Below are positions 9,246 to 17,062 of a stretch of DNA of 40,587 nucleotides, in pieces. Position numbers and translations under genes: made by a program. The DNA lies in assembly GCA_964569055.1 (NCBI GenBank), contig CAZMSZ010000015.1, forward strand, positions 1 through 40,587, written 5' to 3'. Each line of letters starts with the position of its first letter. Position 1 is the stretch's first letter. Below the pieces are notes generated by a model. The model was not told the DNA's origin, made no database searches, and worked only from the letters and a program-made list of their open reading frames with translations. This DNA comes from JAWLGW01 sp964569055 (GTDB taxonomy: Bacteria; Planctomycetota; J058).

Positions 9246-11696
9246 CTACTCCGCCTCCTCCTCGCTCGCCTCGGCGGCCTCCTCGCCCGTCGCCCCGTCC
9301 TTGGGGAACAGGGTCGGGTCGAGCTCCTCCTGGAGGCGCAGCAGGGCGCCGAGGTTCTTGAAGTGGAGCTTGCGCAGCTTGCCGGCGCCGCCGTCGAGCT
9401 GCTCGAGGAGCTGGCCGATCCAGGCGCCCTCGAGCTGGCCCTTGCGCGGGGGGCGGACCACCCGGGTGGGGAACGCGAACGAGGCCACGCTCGCGCCCTG
9501 CTCGAGGTTGGCGAGCTTGGGCAGGCGGACCTCCTCGCAGGCCCGGGCGACCTCGCTCAGGGCGCGCTGCGCCTGCGCGAAGACCTCGAACACGGCCGCG
9601 AAGTCGCTCGGCTCGAGCTCCTGGCCCGACTGCAGCGCCTGCAGGATCGGGCCGAGGCGGGCCTCCTGGGCGCCGAGGCGCTGCACGTGCTCCTGGATCG
9701 CGAGCAAGAACCGGTAGCGCTCGAGCAGCTCGGCGCGCTGCCGCTCCTCGTCGGCCAGGGAGTAGAAGCAGCGGAAGAACGCCTCGTCCGCCTTGGCGAA
9801 GTTGTCGCGCAGCGTGTCGAGCTCCTTGCCGACGCGCACCTCGAGGCGCTTGGCCATGGAGACGGGCTGCTGCTCGCCGCGGAACTCGAACCGCTTCCCC
9901 TTCGGCTCGAGGACCCCGGCCCCGATCGCCTCGAGGAGCATCAGCTCCTCCTGGCGCTGCTCGTACTGCCGCATGGCCTTGGCGAGCCGCTCGCTCGAGA
10001 ACTGCCCCGCCCGGCGGCGGAGGCGCGCCGCGTCGAGGGTCCCGGCGGCGCGCTCGGCGTCGAGCTCGGCCGCGTGCGCGTCCACGTCGCCGGGGCGCAC
10101 GACCCGCCCGTCGTAGTAGCCGTGGTAGTGGTCGGCCTGGCGGACCTCGGCGTGCTCCTCGTCGATCGAGGCCTGGACCTCGTCCGCCGGCTCGAGCCGG
10201 TCGCGCGCCGGCGTCTTGCCGACGATCGCCTGGTAGGCGAGGCGCGTGACCTCCGCCCGCAGCGCGCCCGCGGGGAGCAGCAGCCAGCTCGGGCGCTCGT
10301 CGAGCGGCAGCGGCGCGTAGTCGCGCTTGGCGTTCTGCTCGCGCAGGTGGCTGGGCGGGTGCGAGTGCCACAGCGTCTCCTTCTCCTGATCGCTGGGCGG
10401 GAACTGGAGCTCGGGGCCGAGCCGGTAGTCGGTCAGGAGCGTGCGGCGCGCCGCCTCCTGCTCGGGGTCGCGCGGCGGCTCCTTCTTGACGAGCGCCGTC
10501 AGGCGCGGGAGCGCGGCCGCCTGGTGGTGGAACAGGTCGTCGCTGTAGCGCCGGTGGTGCGCCATGCTGGCGAGGTCCGAGCAGGCCAGCTGCAGGGCCA
10601 GCTCCCAGCGCTCGAGCTTCCACAGCCCCGAGATCAGCGCGTCGCTGCCGGTGAGGCGCACCGCGTGCAGGTCGGCGTTGAACTCCATTTGCCGGGAGAG
10701 CGAGAGGTTGAGCAGGTTGATCAGCATGAACACAAGCCCCAGCAGCTTGCGCAGGAGCCACACCACGGCGGTCAGGATCCAGGCGGGGAAGCTGAGGCGC
10801 AGGTCGATCGAGCGCCAGTGGGCCAGGGCGGTGTCCCAGCTGTCGCGGCCGGCCACCATGTCGGCGACCACGCGGTTCGCCACGTAGACGTACTGCCCGA
10901 GCTTCATGCTCGACTGGGCGAAGTGGCCGAACTCGTGGGCCAGGATCGCCTTGAGCTCGGAGAGGTTGACCGCGTTCAACAGCCCGAGCCCGATCAGCAG
11001 GTTCTTGCGGGCGGGGAGCACCAGGGTCAGCAGGCTGCGCGGGTAGAACACGGCCGCGTTCACGTCGTGGCTGAGGAAGATCCGGTTGGGGAACGGCGCG
11101 CCCGACTCGCGGCACAGCTCGCGCACGAACGCGAACAGGTCGGGGGCGTCGCGCTCGGAGAGCGGCAGGTAGTGCTCGGTCTCGACCGGCTGCCCCTTGA
11201 ACAGCCCCTTGAGCAGGAACAAGAACAGCATGCCCGTGCCGGCCATGGCGCCGATCTTGAGGACCAAGACCTGGCCGGAGTCCTTCCCGGCAGGGATCGG
11301 CAGCTCGTACAGCCAGTAGACGAGGTAGGCCGACCCGGCGACGAGGGCCAGGTAGAGCGCGAGGAACAGCGCGAGCGCGGCCAGCACCAGCACGACCCGC
11401 AGCTTGTAGGACGAGTCCGCCCGGACCGCTTCGGGGAGCGGGCGCGGCGAGGGCGGGTAGAGCGGTCGGTCGTCGCCGGGGCGGGCGCGCGCGGCGGCGG
11501 GAGCGGCGCGCCCCTCGCGCTTGGCGCGCGTCGCCGACCGAGACCCAGACGCCCGCTCGCCTTCGGCCGCGGCGCGGGCCTTCGCTTCAGGACCGCGCGC
11601 GGCGCGGGTCGTCCGCTCGTTGGGTCGGGCCGAGCCCTGGACCGGCGCGCGTCGGCGCTCTTTGGGCGCTTCGCTGCTGCTCTCGCGTGGGGCCAC
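9246..11696 (-). CDS. M48-family membrane zinc metallopeptidase
   Basis: Integral-membrane zinc endopeptidase of the Ste24/HtpX class (816 residues), probably acting on membrane or envelope proteins. GTG at 11696 is chosen because GGGAGGGG lies about 2-9 nt upstream; the frame stays open for 72 more codons without a better start. Residues 1-90 are a basic, Ala/Arg/Ser-rich, probably disordered tail. Hydrophobic segments lie at about 98-131 and 142-165. The zinc motif HEFGH is at about 254-258, and the third ligand is in MEFNAD at about 336-341. A hydrophobic stretch (about 302-330) lies between them, as in M48 enzymes. The C-terminal third is soluble, helical and acidic at the end. It is convergent with the TPR gene. 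The long cytosolic C-terminal extension is more than the core family needs, and its role is unknown. Confidence 0.9.
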   Translation of the reverse strand: MAPRESSSEAPKERRRAPVQGSARPNERTTRAARGPEAKARAAAEGERASGSRSATRAKREGRAAPAAARARPGDDRPLYPPSPRPLPEAVRADSSYKLRVVLVLAALALFLALYLALVAGSAYLVYWLYELPIPAGKDSGQVLVLKIGAMAGTGMLFLFLLKGLFKGQPVETEHYLPLSERDAPDLFAFVRELCRESGAPFPNRIFLSHDVNAAVFYPRSLLTLVLPARKNLLIGLGLLNAVNLSELKAILAHEFGHFAQSSMKLGQYVYVANRVVADMVAGRDSWDTALAHWRSIDLRLSFPAWILTAVVWLLRKLLGLVFMLINLLNLSLSRQMEFNADLHAVRLTGSDALISGLWKLERWELALQLACSDLASMAHHRRYSDDLFHHQAAALPRLTALVKKEPPRDPEQEAARRTLLTDYRLGPELQFPPSDQEKETLWHSHPPSHLREQNAKRDYAPLPLDERPSWLLLPAGALRAEVTRLAYQAIVGKTPARDRLEPADEVQASIDEEHAEVRQADHYHGYYDGRVVRPGDVDAHAAELDAERAAGTLDAARLRRRAGQFSSERLAKAMRQYEQRQEELMLLEAIGAGVLEPKGKRFEFRGEQQPVSMAKRLEVRVGKELDTLRDNFAKADEAFFRCFYSLADEERQRAELLERYRFLLAIQEHVQRLGAQEARLGPILQALQSGQELEPSDFAAVFEVFAQAQRALSEVARACEEVRLPKLANLEQGASVASFAFPTRVVRPPRKGQLEGAWIGQLLEQLDGGAGKLRKLHFKNLGALLRLQEELDPTLFPKDGATGEEAAEASEEEAE

Positions 11697-11850
11697 GTCC
11701 CCTCCCGGCCGGCCCGGTCCCCGGCCGCGCCCAGAGGACCAGGCCGCCGCCACCCGTGCAAGAGGGTCGCGCCGGGCGCTGCACGGGCGGGCGCGGGTGT
11801 CGTAGGCTTGCGGGCGGCGAGGGCGAGCGAGCGCCCGGGAGGACCGCGCA

Positions 11851-12075
11851 ATGACGTGGACGGGAGACCAGGGGGCGCTGCTCGACGTGGCCGCGCGGCT
11901 GGCCGCCGCCATGGTGGCGTCGGGCCGGCAGGACTGGGAGATCGTCGTGCCCGACGCGGTCTACGGCGCGCGCCTCCTGATCGAGGAGGTCGAGCGCGCC
12001 CGCCGCGAGATCCAGGGCGGCGGGCCGGCCACCCAGGCGTTCCGCAAGCCGCTCGCAGACGAGCCGAACGTCTAG
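11851..12075 (+). CDS. Small protein of unknown function (74 aa)
   Basis: Short acidic protein, MTWTGDQGALLDVAARL at the start, with two predicted helices and no signal peptide or membrane segment. I do not recognise a family. It is supported as real by GGGAGG placed about 8 nt before the ATG, by strong third-position GC, and by its stop fitting exactly against the convergent stop of the next gene with no base between. A TAGGCT hexamer at 11803-11808 may be its -10 element. It lies divergent to the M48 peptidase gene across about 154 bp; a functional link is possible but unproven. Confidence 0.65.
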   Translation: MTWTGDQGALLDVAARLAAAMVASGRQDWEIVVPDAVYGARLLIEEVERARREIQGGGPATQAFRKPLADEPNV

Positions 12076-13089
12076 CTACCGGCGGCCCTCCACGATCCGG
12101 AACCGGCCGAGCGCGCCGACCGGGCGGTCGCTCGCGAGGCGCAGCTCCACGGTGTACTCCCCGGGCGGGAGCGGGGCTTCGGCGCCGCCGAGGGCCAGCG
12201 AGGCCTCGAACGTCCACACCTCGCCGGGGCCGAGCTCGAGCGGGTGGGCGCGGCGCGCGAACGCGCGCGCGCGCGTGGCGCGGTGGACCTCGCGGCCGCC
12301 GTCGTCGCGCACGATCAGCTCGTAGCGCTGGTCGGTGCGGAACGTGAAGGCGATCGGGGCGTGGTGCCCGTTCTCGACCCGCAAGGTCAGCTCGAGGGTG
12401 GCGCGCGCGGGGTCGGCGAGGTCGAGCTCGAACTGGCCGAGGTGCAGGCACACCGCGAGCCCCGCGCCGCCGGGGCGCGGGATCGCGCGACCTCCGACGG
12501 TGGCGCGGCGGAGCGCGGCGCGGACCGGTCCGTCGGGCGTGAGCAGCTCGAGCTCGACGGGTCCGACGCCGGGCGCGAGCGCGAGCCGCGCCAGACGGAC
12601 GGCCGGCGCCCCGAGCGCGCGCGGCGGGTGGGCGGCCGGCTGGGCTCGCCCGGCGAGCTCCAGCACCAGGCACTCGTCGAACACGCCGGCGGGGGTGGTC
12701 AGGCGCGCGCGTCGCGCCACGACCTCGAACACCGCCTGGTCGAGGCCCGGGAGCGAGGGCGCCTGGGCGGTGAACCGGTTGCCGTCGCCGAGGCCGAGCG
12801 AGAGCGCGCGGGTGCAGCCGCCCTCGTCCTCGTTCCACAGCCACACCTGCGCGGTGCGCTCGCTCGGCCACCACCAGCGCCGGCCGAGGAGGCCGCTGAC
12901 CTCGGCCCAGCCGCCGTGTCGGCGGAGCACCTCCACCCGCAGCCCGGCCTCGCCGGGCGCCCCCGCCACCTCGAACTCCCACACGTTCCCCGCGTCGAGG
13001 GGGAGCAGCGCGCGCGCGGTGCGCTCCTCCGCGTGCGCGGGCGCCGCCGCCAGCAGCAGCGCCAGCGCCGCGAGGGTCCTCGCCTCCAT
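12076..13089 (-). CDS. Secreted protein with BsuPI-like proteinase-inhibitor domain
   Basis: Protein of 337 residues with a signal peptide (MEARTLAALALLLAAAPAHA, cleavage near 20). The N-terminal half starts with LLPLDAGNVWEFEV, a beta-rich module common in secreted hypothetical proteins, and contains several Trp-rich strands (RRWWWP). The C-terminal third (about 220-330) matches the BsuPI intracellular-proteinase-inhibitor fold: LELTLRVENGHHAPIAFTF, RYELIV, GREVHRATRARAF, LGPGEVWTFEASL and LPPGEYTVEL in the expected order. The domain is named for a Bacillus protease inhibitor, but in secreted proteins it often has no proven inhibitor role. GGGAGG lies about 9 nt before the ATG. Its 3' end abuts the small 74-residue gene. 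The next upstream neighbour on the same strand is the PDZ/protease operon, but a gap and a repeat lie between them. Confidence 0.82.
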   Translation of the reverse strand: MEARTLAALALLLAAAPAHAEERTARALLPLDAGNVWEFEVAGAPGEAGLRVEVLRRHGGWAEVSGLLGRRWWWPSERTAQVWLWNEDEGGCTRALSLGLGDGNRFTAQAPSLPGLDQAVFEVVARRARLTTPAGVFDECLVLELAGRAQPAAHPPRALGAPAVRLARLALAPGVGPVELELLTPDGPVRAALRRATVGGRAIPRPGGAGLAVCLHLGQFELDLADPARATLELTLRVENGHHAPIAFTFRTDQRYELIVRDDGGREVHRATRARAFARRAHPLELGPGEVWTFEASLALGGAEAPLPPGEYTVELRLASDRPVGALGRFRIVEGRR

Positions 13090-13499
13090 GGCCGATCCTC
13101 CCGGGCGCGCCCCGGCGCCCGCGGCCGGCGCCGGAGCACCGCCCGCGCCGCGCGTGACGCGTGAGGCGTCGCGCGCGTCCGGCCGGATCGCCGCCGCGCG
13201 CGCGCCGCGCGGCGCGCCGGCGTCCTGCCGCGCGAGGCGCGGGCGCCTCCGCGGGACCGAGTCAGCCCGACGCTTCGCTCGGCAGAGCTCTCGACGAGCG
13301 AGAGTCGTCGAGCCGCACGGTCGTGCTCGGTCGTCGTGTGGCCGTAGACCGATGTCCCAGGAGGGACCGCCGATTCTCCGCGCAGAGAGCGCCGAGGTCG
13401 CAGAGAGGCGCTGAAGCCCTTGGCGAAGGCGTCCGTCGCCGCTCTCGCCTGCGATCTCTGCGAGCTTGGCGCGCTCTGCGCTCGATCCTGAGCCTTCGT
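13090..13499. other. Non-coding stretch before gap 1
   Basis: About 410 bases with no convincing gene. The first 170 bases are runs of GC-palindromic sequence upstream of the BsuPI-domain gene. The rest is lower in GC and carries the imperfect inverted repeat listed at 13381-13480. The end of the protease gene beyond gap 1 must lie inside the gap, because frames reading from 13600 through this stretch lose all coding character. Confidence 0.6.
13381..13480. repeat. Imperfect inverted repeat (CGCAGAG-type element) next to gap 1
   Basis: The arm 13381-13406 pairs with 13455-13480 in reverse complement with about three mismatches over 26 bases; the loop is 48 bases. Each arm contains two CGCAGAG blocks. 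The layout is that of a palindromic intergenic element or small non-autonomous mobile element, and it sits 19 bases from an assembly gap, as expected for a multi-copy sequence. Copy number cannot be seen from this window. Confidence 0.6.
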
Positions 13500-13599
13500 N
13501 NNNNNNNNNNNNNNNNNNNNNNNNNNNNNNNNNNNNNNNNNNNNNNNNNNNNNNNNNNNNNNNNNNNNNNNNNNNNNNNNNNNNNNNNNNNNNNNNNNN
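13500..13599. other. Assembly gap 1 (100 N)
   Basis: Exactly 100 N, the conventional placeholder for a gap of unknown size. It hides the 3' end of the minus-strand S1C protease gene that begins at 14873. Confidence 0.97.
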
Positions 13600-14873
13600 C
13601 CCTTGGGACGCTCGCCCAGCGTGGCCTCGAGCTCGACCCGCTCCTCGCCGCGCACGACGGTGAGGCGCAGCCGCTCGCCGGGGCTGCGCGCGCCGACCTG
13701 CTCGACGAAGTCCTCGGCGTCGTGCACCGCCTCGCCATCGGCGCGCACCACCACGTCGCCGGTCTGCAGGCCCGCCTGCTCGGCCGGGCTGCCGGGCTCG
13801 ACCGCCTCGATCTCGGCGCCGCCCTCGTCGGTCTCGACGGTGCTGATCCGCACGCCCAGGAAGCCGCCCTTGGTGATGAGGTGGCGGTCGCGCGCCTGCA
13901 GCGACACCTCCACCACGACCGTCTCGCCGTCGCGCCGCACCTGCATGCGGAGCGTCTCGCCGGCCGGCAGCGTGCCCACGATCCCCTGGAAGCGGCGCGA
14001 GCCGCTCACCGCGCGCCCGTCGGCCTCCACGATCAGGTCCCCGACCTGCAGCCCCGAGCGGGAGGCGCGCGTGCCGGCGCGCAGCCCGGTCACGCGGGCG
14101 CCGGCGCCGCCGGGGTCGTCCTCGAGCGCGAGGCCGGGGAGCACGCCGTGCGAGACCAGCCCCTGCTCGCGGAAGTGCGGCAGGAACGCCTTGATCTGGT
14201 TGACCGGGATCGCGTACGCCACGCCGGTGTTGTTGCGGGTGCCGAACCGCACCGCGATCCGCCCGTTGATCCCGAGCAGCCGCCCCTCGAGGTCGAGCAG
14301 CGGGCCGCCCGAGTTGCCCGGGTTGATCGCGGCGTCGCTCTGGAGCGCGTCGCTGTAGCCGCCCTGGAAGCGGTGCACCGCGCTGATCACCCCCACCGTC
14401 ACGTGCGGCGTGCCGTCCTTCGAGAAGCCGAACGGGTTGCCGAGCGCGATCACGGCCTGCCCGGGCCGCGCGGCGTCCGAGTCGCCGAGCTCGACGTAGG
14501 GGAACGGCCCCGGCCCCTCGAGCTTGAGCAGCGAGATGTCCCCGCGCGGGTCGGACCCGACCATGACCGCGCCCTCGAACACGCCGCCGGGGCGGGTCAC
14601 GATCCAGCGCTCGCCCACGGGGCGGCTGCCGGCCACGTGGTCGTTGGTGAGCACGTAGCCGTCGGGCGAGATGATCACGCCCGAGCCGCCGCCGATCGCC
14701 ACGAACGCGCGGCTGACCCGCTCGATCGTGTCTTCCAGGCGACGCTCCTCGGCGCGCGCCGCCTCGAGCAGCTCGGGGGCCACGCTGCCGGGCGCCGTCG
14801 AGCCCTGGGCGCTGGCCGCCGAGGCGGAGGCGAGCAGGAGCGGGAGCGCGAGCGCGGCGATCGTGGGCTTCAC
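13600..14873 (-). CDS. S1C (DegQ/HtrA-like) serine protease with two PDZ domains, 3' end in gap
   Basis: Periplasmic trypsin-like protease of the HtrA class. The GTG start at 14873 lies 1 nt after the stop of the upstream gene. The signal peptide is MKPTIAALALPLLLASASA. The intact triad is visible: His in VLTNDHVAG (about 78), Asp in DPRGDISLLKL (about 114) and Ser in INPGNSGGPL (about 194). PDZ1 covers about 250-335 and PDZ2 (starting GGFLGVRI) about 343-422, ending at the gap with LGERPK, so very little is likely to be missing. It is the last gene of a four-gene minus-strand operon and the only one of its three protease-fold members with an intact triad. It is probably the working protease of the set, degrading or refolding damaged envelope proteins. 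Confidence 0.93.
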
Positions 14874-14874
14874 G

Positions 14875-15945
14875 TCAGTTCCCCTCGGGCGCGGTGCCCA
14901 GCTTGGCGCGCAGGTCGAGCTCCTCCTCGCCGCGGCGGACCGTGATCACGATCTCCGTCCCGACGTCGAGCTTCTTGATCTCCTCCTGGAGCTGGAGCAG
15001 GTGCTTGACCTCGACCTGGTTGAACACGCGGATCACGTCGCCCGGCTGGACGCCGGCCGCCTCGGCCCCGGTGCCCTCCAGGGCCCGGACCACCCGCACG
15101 CCGACGCCGTTGAACTCGGGGTCGATCCGGATCCCGAGGAACGCGGTGGGCCGCGCCTCGAACACCTCGCCGCGCGCCATGGCCTCGACCCGCGGCGCGA
15201 AGCGCGTCCAGGCCGCGCCGAACCCCACGCCCGAGCTCTGCCCCTGGCGAGCGAGGTCGGCGTGGCGCACGGCCAGGCCCAGCAGGCGCCCGTCGAGGTC
15301 GACCAGCGCGCCGCCGGCGTTGGCGAAGCTGGTGCGGGCGCTGTGCGTGAACGCCTCGCCCCGCTCGCGGCCCAGGCCGCCGACCACCCCGCGGGTGACC
15401 AGCGGCGCGTTCTCGAGCGTGCGCCCGACCAGGAGCACGGTCTGCCCGATCCGCGGCTCGCGCCCGGCGGGCTCGAGCGGGACGAGGTCGCCGTCCGCCC
15501 CTTCGACCGCGAGCAGCGCCACGCGCACGTTCTCGTCGCGCCCCACGCGGCGCGCCGGGTAGGACCGCCCGCTGGCCGAGGTCACCCTCACCGGCCCGTC
15601 GCCCTCCACGTTCCAGATCTCGGTCGCGACCAGGCCGGGGCCGATCACGACCCCGCTGGCCGGGCCCTCGGGGCGCGTGAAGTAGCCGGGGGTGTGGTAC
15701 CCCTGCAGCCCGAGGCCGGCGCGCTCGTCGCGGCCGAGCTGGCGCTCGCCGTAGTGCGGGCGGTCGACCTCGATCAGCACGACCGAGCGCGCGGCGCGCT
15801 CGACCGCGGCGACCGCGACCGCGTCGGCCACGGCCAGCGCGCTCGCCTCGCGCGCGGCGGGGGCCGCCTGGGGCGTCTCCTGGGCGCGACCCACCGCGGG
15901 GGCGAGCAGCAGCGCGAGGGCGAGGGCAGCGAACGTCGAGCGCAC
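14875..15945 (-). CDS. Catalytically dead S1C-like protease with one PDZ domain
   Basis: A 356-residue protein. GTG at 15945 is chosen because AGGAGGG lies 5 nt upstream and a signal peptide follows (MRSTFAALALALLLAPAVG). The trypsin-like fold aligns along its length with the downstream active protease, but each catalytic position is changed. VLTNDHV becomes VATEIWN (His to Trp), DPRGDISLL becomes DENVRVALL (Asp to Arg), and NPGNSGGPL becomes SFANAGGAL (Ser to Ala). The surrounding residues (VDLDGRLLG) are kept, so this is not decay. One PDZ domain (about 265-350, starting TAFLGIRI) ends the protein. It is probably a periplasmic binding or regulatory subunit. It is 1 nt from the active protease gene and 72 nt from the PDZ-only gene. 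Confidence 0.9.
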   Translation of the reverse strand: MRSTFAALALALLLAPAVGRAQETPQAAPAAREASALAVADAVAVAAVERAARSVVLIEVDRPHYGERQLGRDERAGLGLQGYHTPGYFTRPEGPASGVVIGPGLVATEIWNVEGDGPVRVTSASGRSYPARRVGRDENVRVALLAVEGADGDLVPLEPAGREPRIGQTVLLVGRTLENAPLVTRGVVGGLGRERGEAFTHSARTSFANAGGALVDLDGRLLGLAVRHADLARQGQSSGVGFGAAWTRFAPRVEAMARGEVFEARPTAFLGIRIDPEFNGVGVRVVRALEGTGAEAAGVQPGDVIRVFNQVEVKHLLQLQEEIKKLDVGTEIVITVRRGEEELDLRAKLGTAPEGN

Positions 15946-16017
15946 GGGTTCCCTCCTGCGGGGAGCGGGGTCGAGCGGAGTCGAAGGCGAGCAGTGCGGG
16001 CCGGCCACGCGCCGGCG

Positions 16018-17019
16018 CTACTCCTGGGCGCCGAGCGTGATCCGGAGGTCGCTCTCCCAGCCGTCGCGCTGGATCCGCAGCTCGAGCAGGTCGCCGGCGT
16101 ACTTCCCCTCGAGCGCCGCGACGAAGTCCTCGATCGTCTTGACCGGCTTGCCGTTCGCCTTCAGGATCACGTCGCCGGTGCGCAGCCCGAACCGCTGGCT
16201 GGGGCTGCCGGGCGCCACGTCGTCGACCTTGAGCGGCCCCTCGCCGCCCTCGTCGACCAGGGCCACCCCGAGGTAGGGCGCGCGGCGGTCGCTCGGCGCC
16301 GGGGCGGGCGTGGTCGGCTTGGCGGGCTGCGCCTCGGGCGCGGGGGCGGTGCGCTCGGTCGGCTTGCGGCCGAGCACCGGGGTCAGCGTCAGCTCGCGGT
16401 CGCCGCGGCGCACGCCGAGGGTGACCTTCTCGCCCGGGCCGTGGGTCCCGACCGCGGCGATCAGGCCGGCGGGGTCGCTGACCTTCTGGCCGTCGACCGA
16501 GTGGATGAGGTCGCCGACCTGCAGCCCGGCCACGGCCGCGGGCGAGCCCTCCATGACGCCGTCGATGATCGGGTCGCCGCCCTCGCCCTGGCGCAGGTAG
16601 ACGCCGAGGAACCCGCGCTCGGCGGCGGGGCGCGCCTTGCCCGGACGCGCCGGCTGCGCGCGCTCGGGCGCGGGGGCCTCGGCCGGCTCGCGCGAGCCGA
16701 GCGTGATCGCGAACTCCTTCTTCCAGCCGTCGCGGCTGACCAGGAGCTGCAGCACCTCGCCGGGTGAGCCGGTCACCAGGCTCGGGATCAGCGCGCTCGA
16801 GTTGGGGATCGCCGCCCCGTTGGCGCGCACGATCCGGTCGCCCTTGCGCAGCCCGGCCCGCGCGGCGGGGGAGCCGGGGGCCACGTCCTCGATCAGCGCG
16901 CCGTCGGCGCTGCGCTCGTCCTCGGTCAGGTAGACGCCGAGGAAGCCGCCGGGGGCGGCCAGGGCGGGGGTCGCCACGCAGCACACGGCGGCGGCGGCGA
17001 ACAACGTGATCAGCTTCAT
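16018..17019 (-). CDS. Secreted protein of three PDZ domains, no protease domain
   Basis: A 333-residue protein. The signal peptide is MKLITLFAAAAVCCVATPALA. Three PDZ domains follow directly: about 24-110 (GGFLGVYL to FAITLGS), about 134-217 (RGFLGVYL to VLGRKP) and about 247-332 (PYLGVALV to RITLGAQ), joined by Pro/Ala-rich linkers. Each has the GSPAxxxGLxxGD carboxylate-binding-loop signature. PDZ1 and PDZ3 end in the same RDGW strand seen in the last PDZ of the upstream gene. Without a catalytic domain it is likely a periplasmic adaptor that collects C-terminal tails or bridges the other operon products. ATG at 17019 has AGAGGACGAGG just upstream. It is 43 nt from the upstream gene. Confidence 0.9.
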   Translation of the reverse strand: MKLITLFAAAAVCCVATPALAAPGGFLGVYLTEDERSADGALIEDVAPGSPAARAGLRKGDRIVRANGAAIPNSSALIPSLVTGSPGEVLQLLVSRDGWKKEFAITLGSREPAEAPAPERAQPARPGKARPAAERGFLGVYLRQGEGGDPIIDGVMEGSPAAVAGLQVGDLIHSVDGQKVSDPAGLIAAVGTHGPGEKVTLGVRRGDRELTLTPVLGRKPTERTAPAPEAQPAKPTTPAPAPSDRRAPYLGVALVDEGGEGPLKVDDVAPGSPSQRFGLRTGDVILKANGKPVKTIEDFVAALEGKYAGDLLELRIQRDGWESDLRITLGAQE

Positions 17020-17062
17020 GCCTCGTCCTCTGGTGATCGGTGAGAGAGGTCCGCGCGGCGGC

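Noticed and set aside
13090..13260. Possible structured RNA in the GC-palindromic stretch
   Set aside because: Random CGCG-rich sequence pairs with itself easily; no defined stem set or known motif could be supported.
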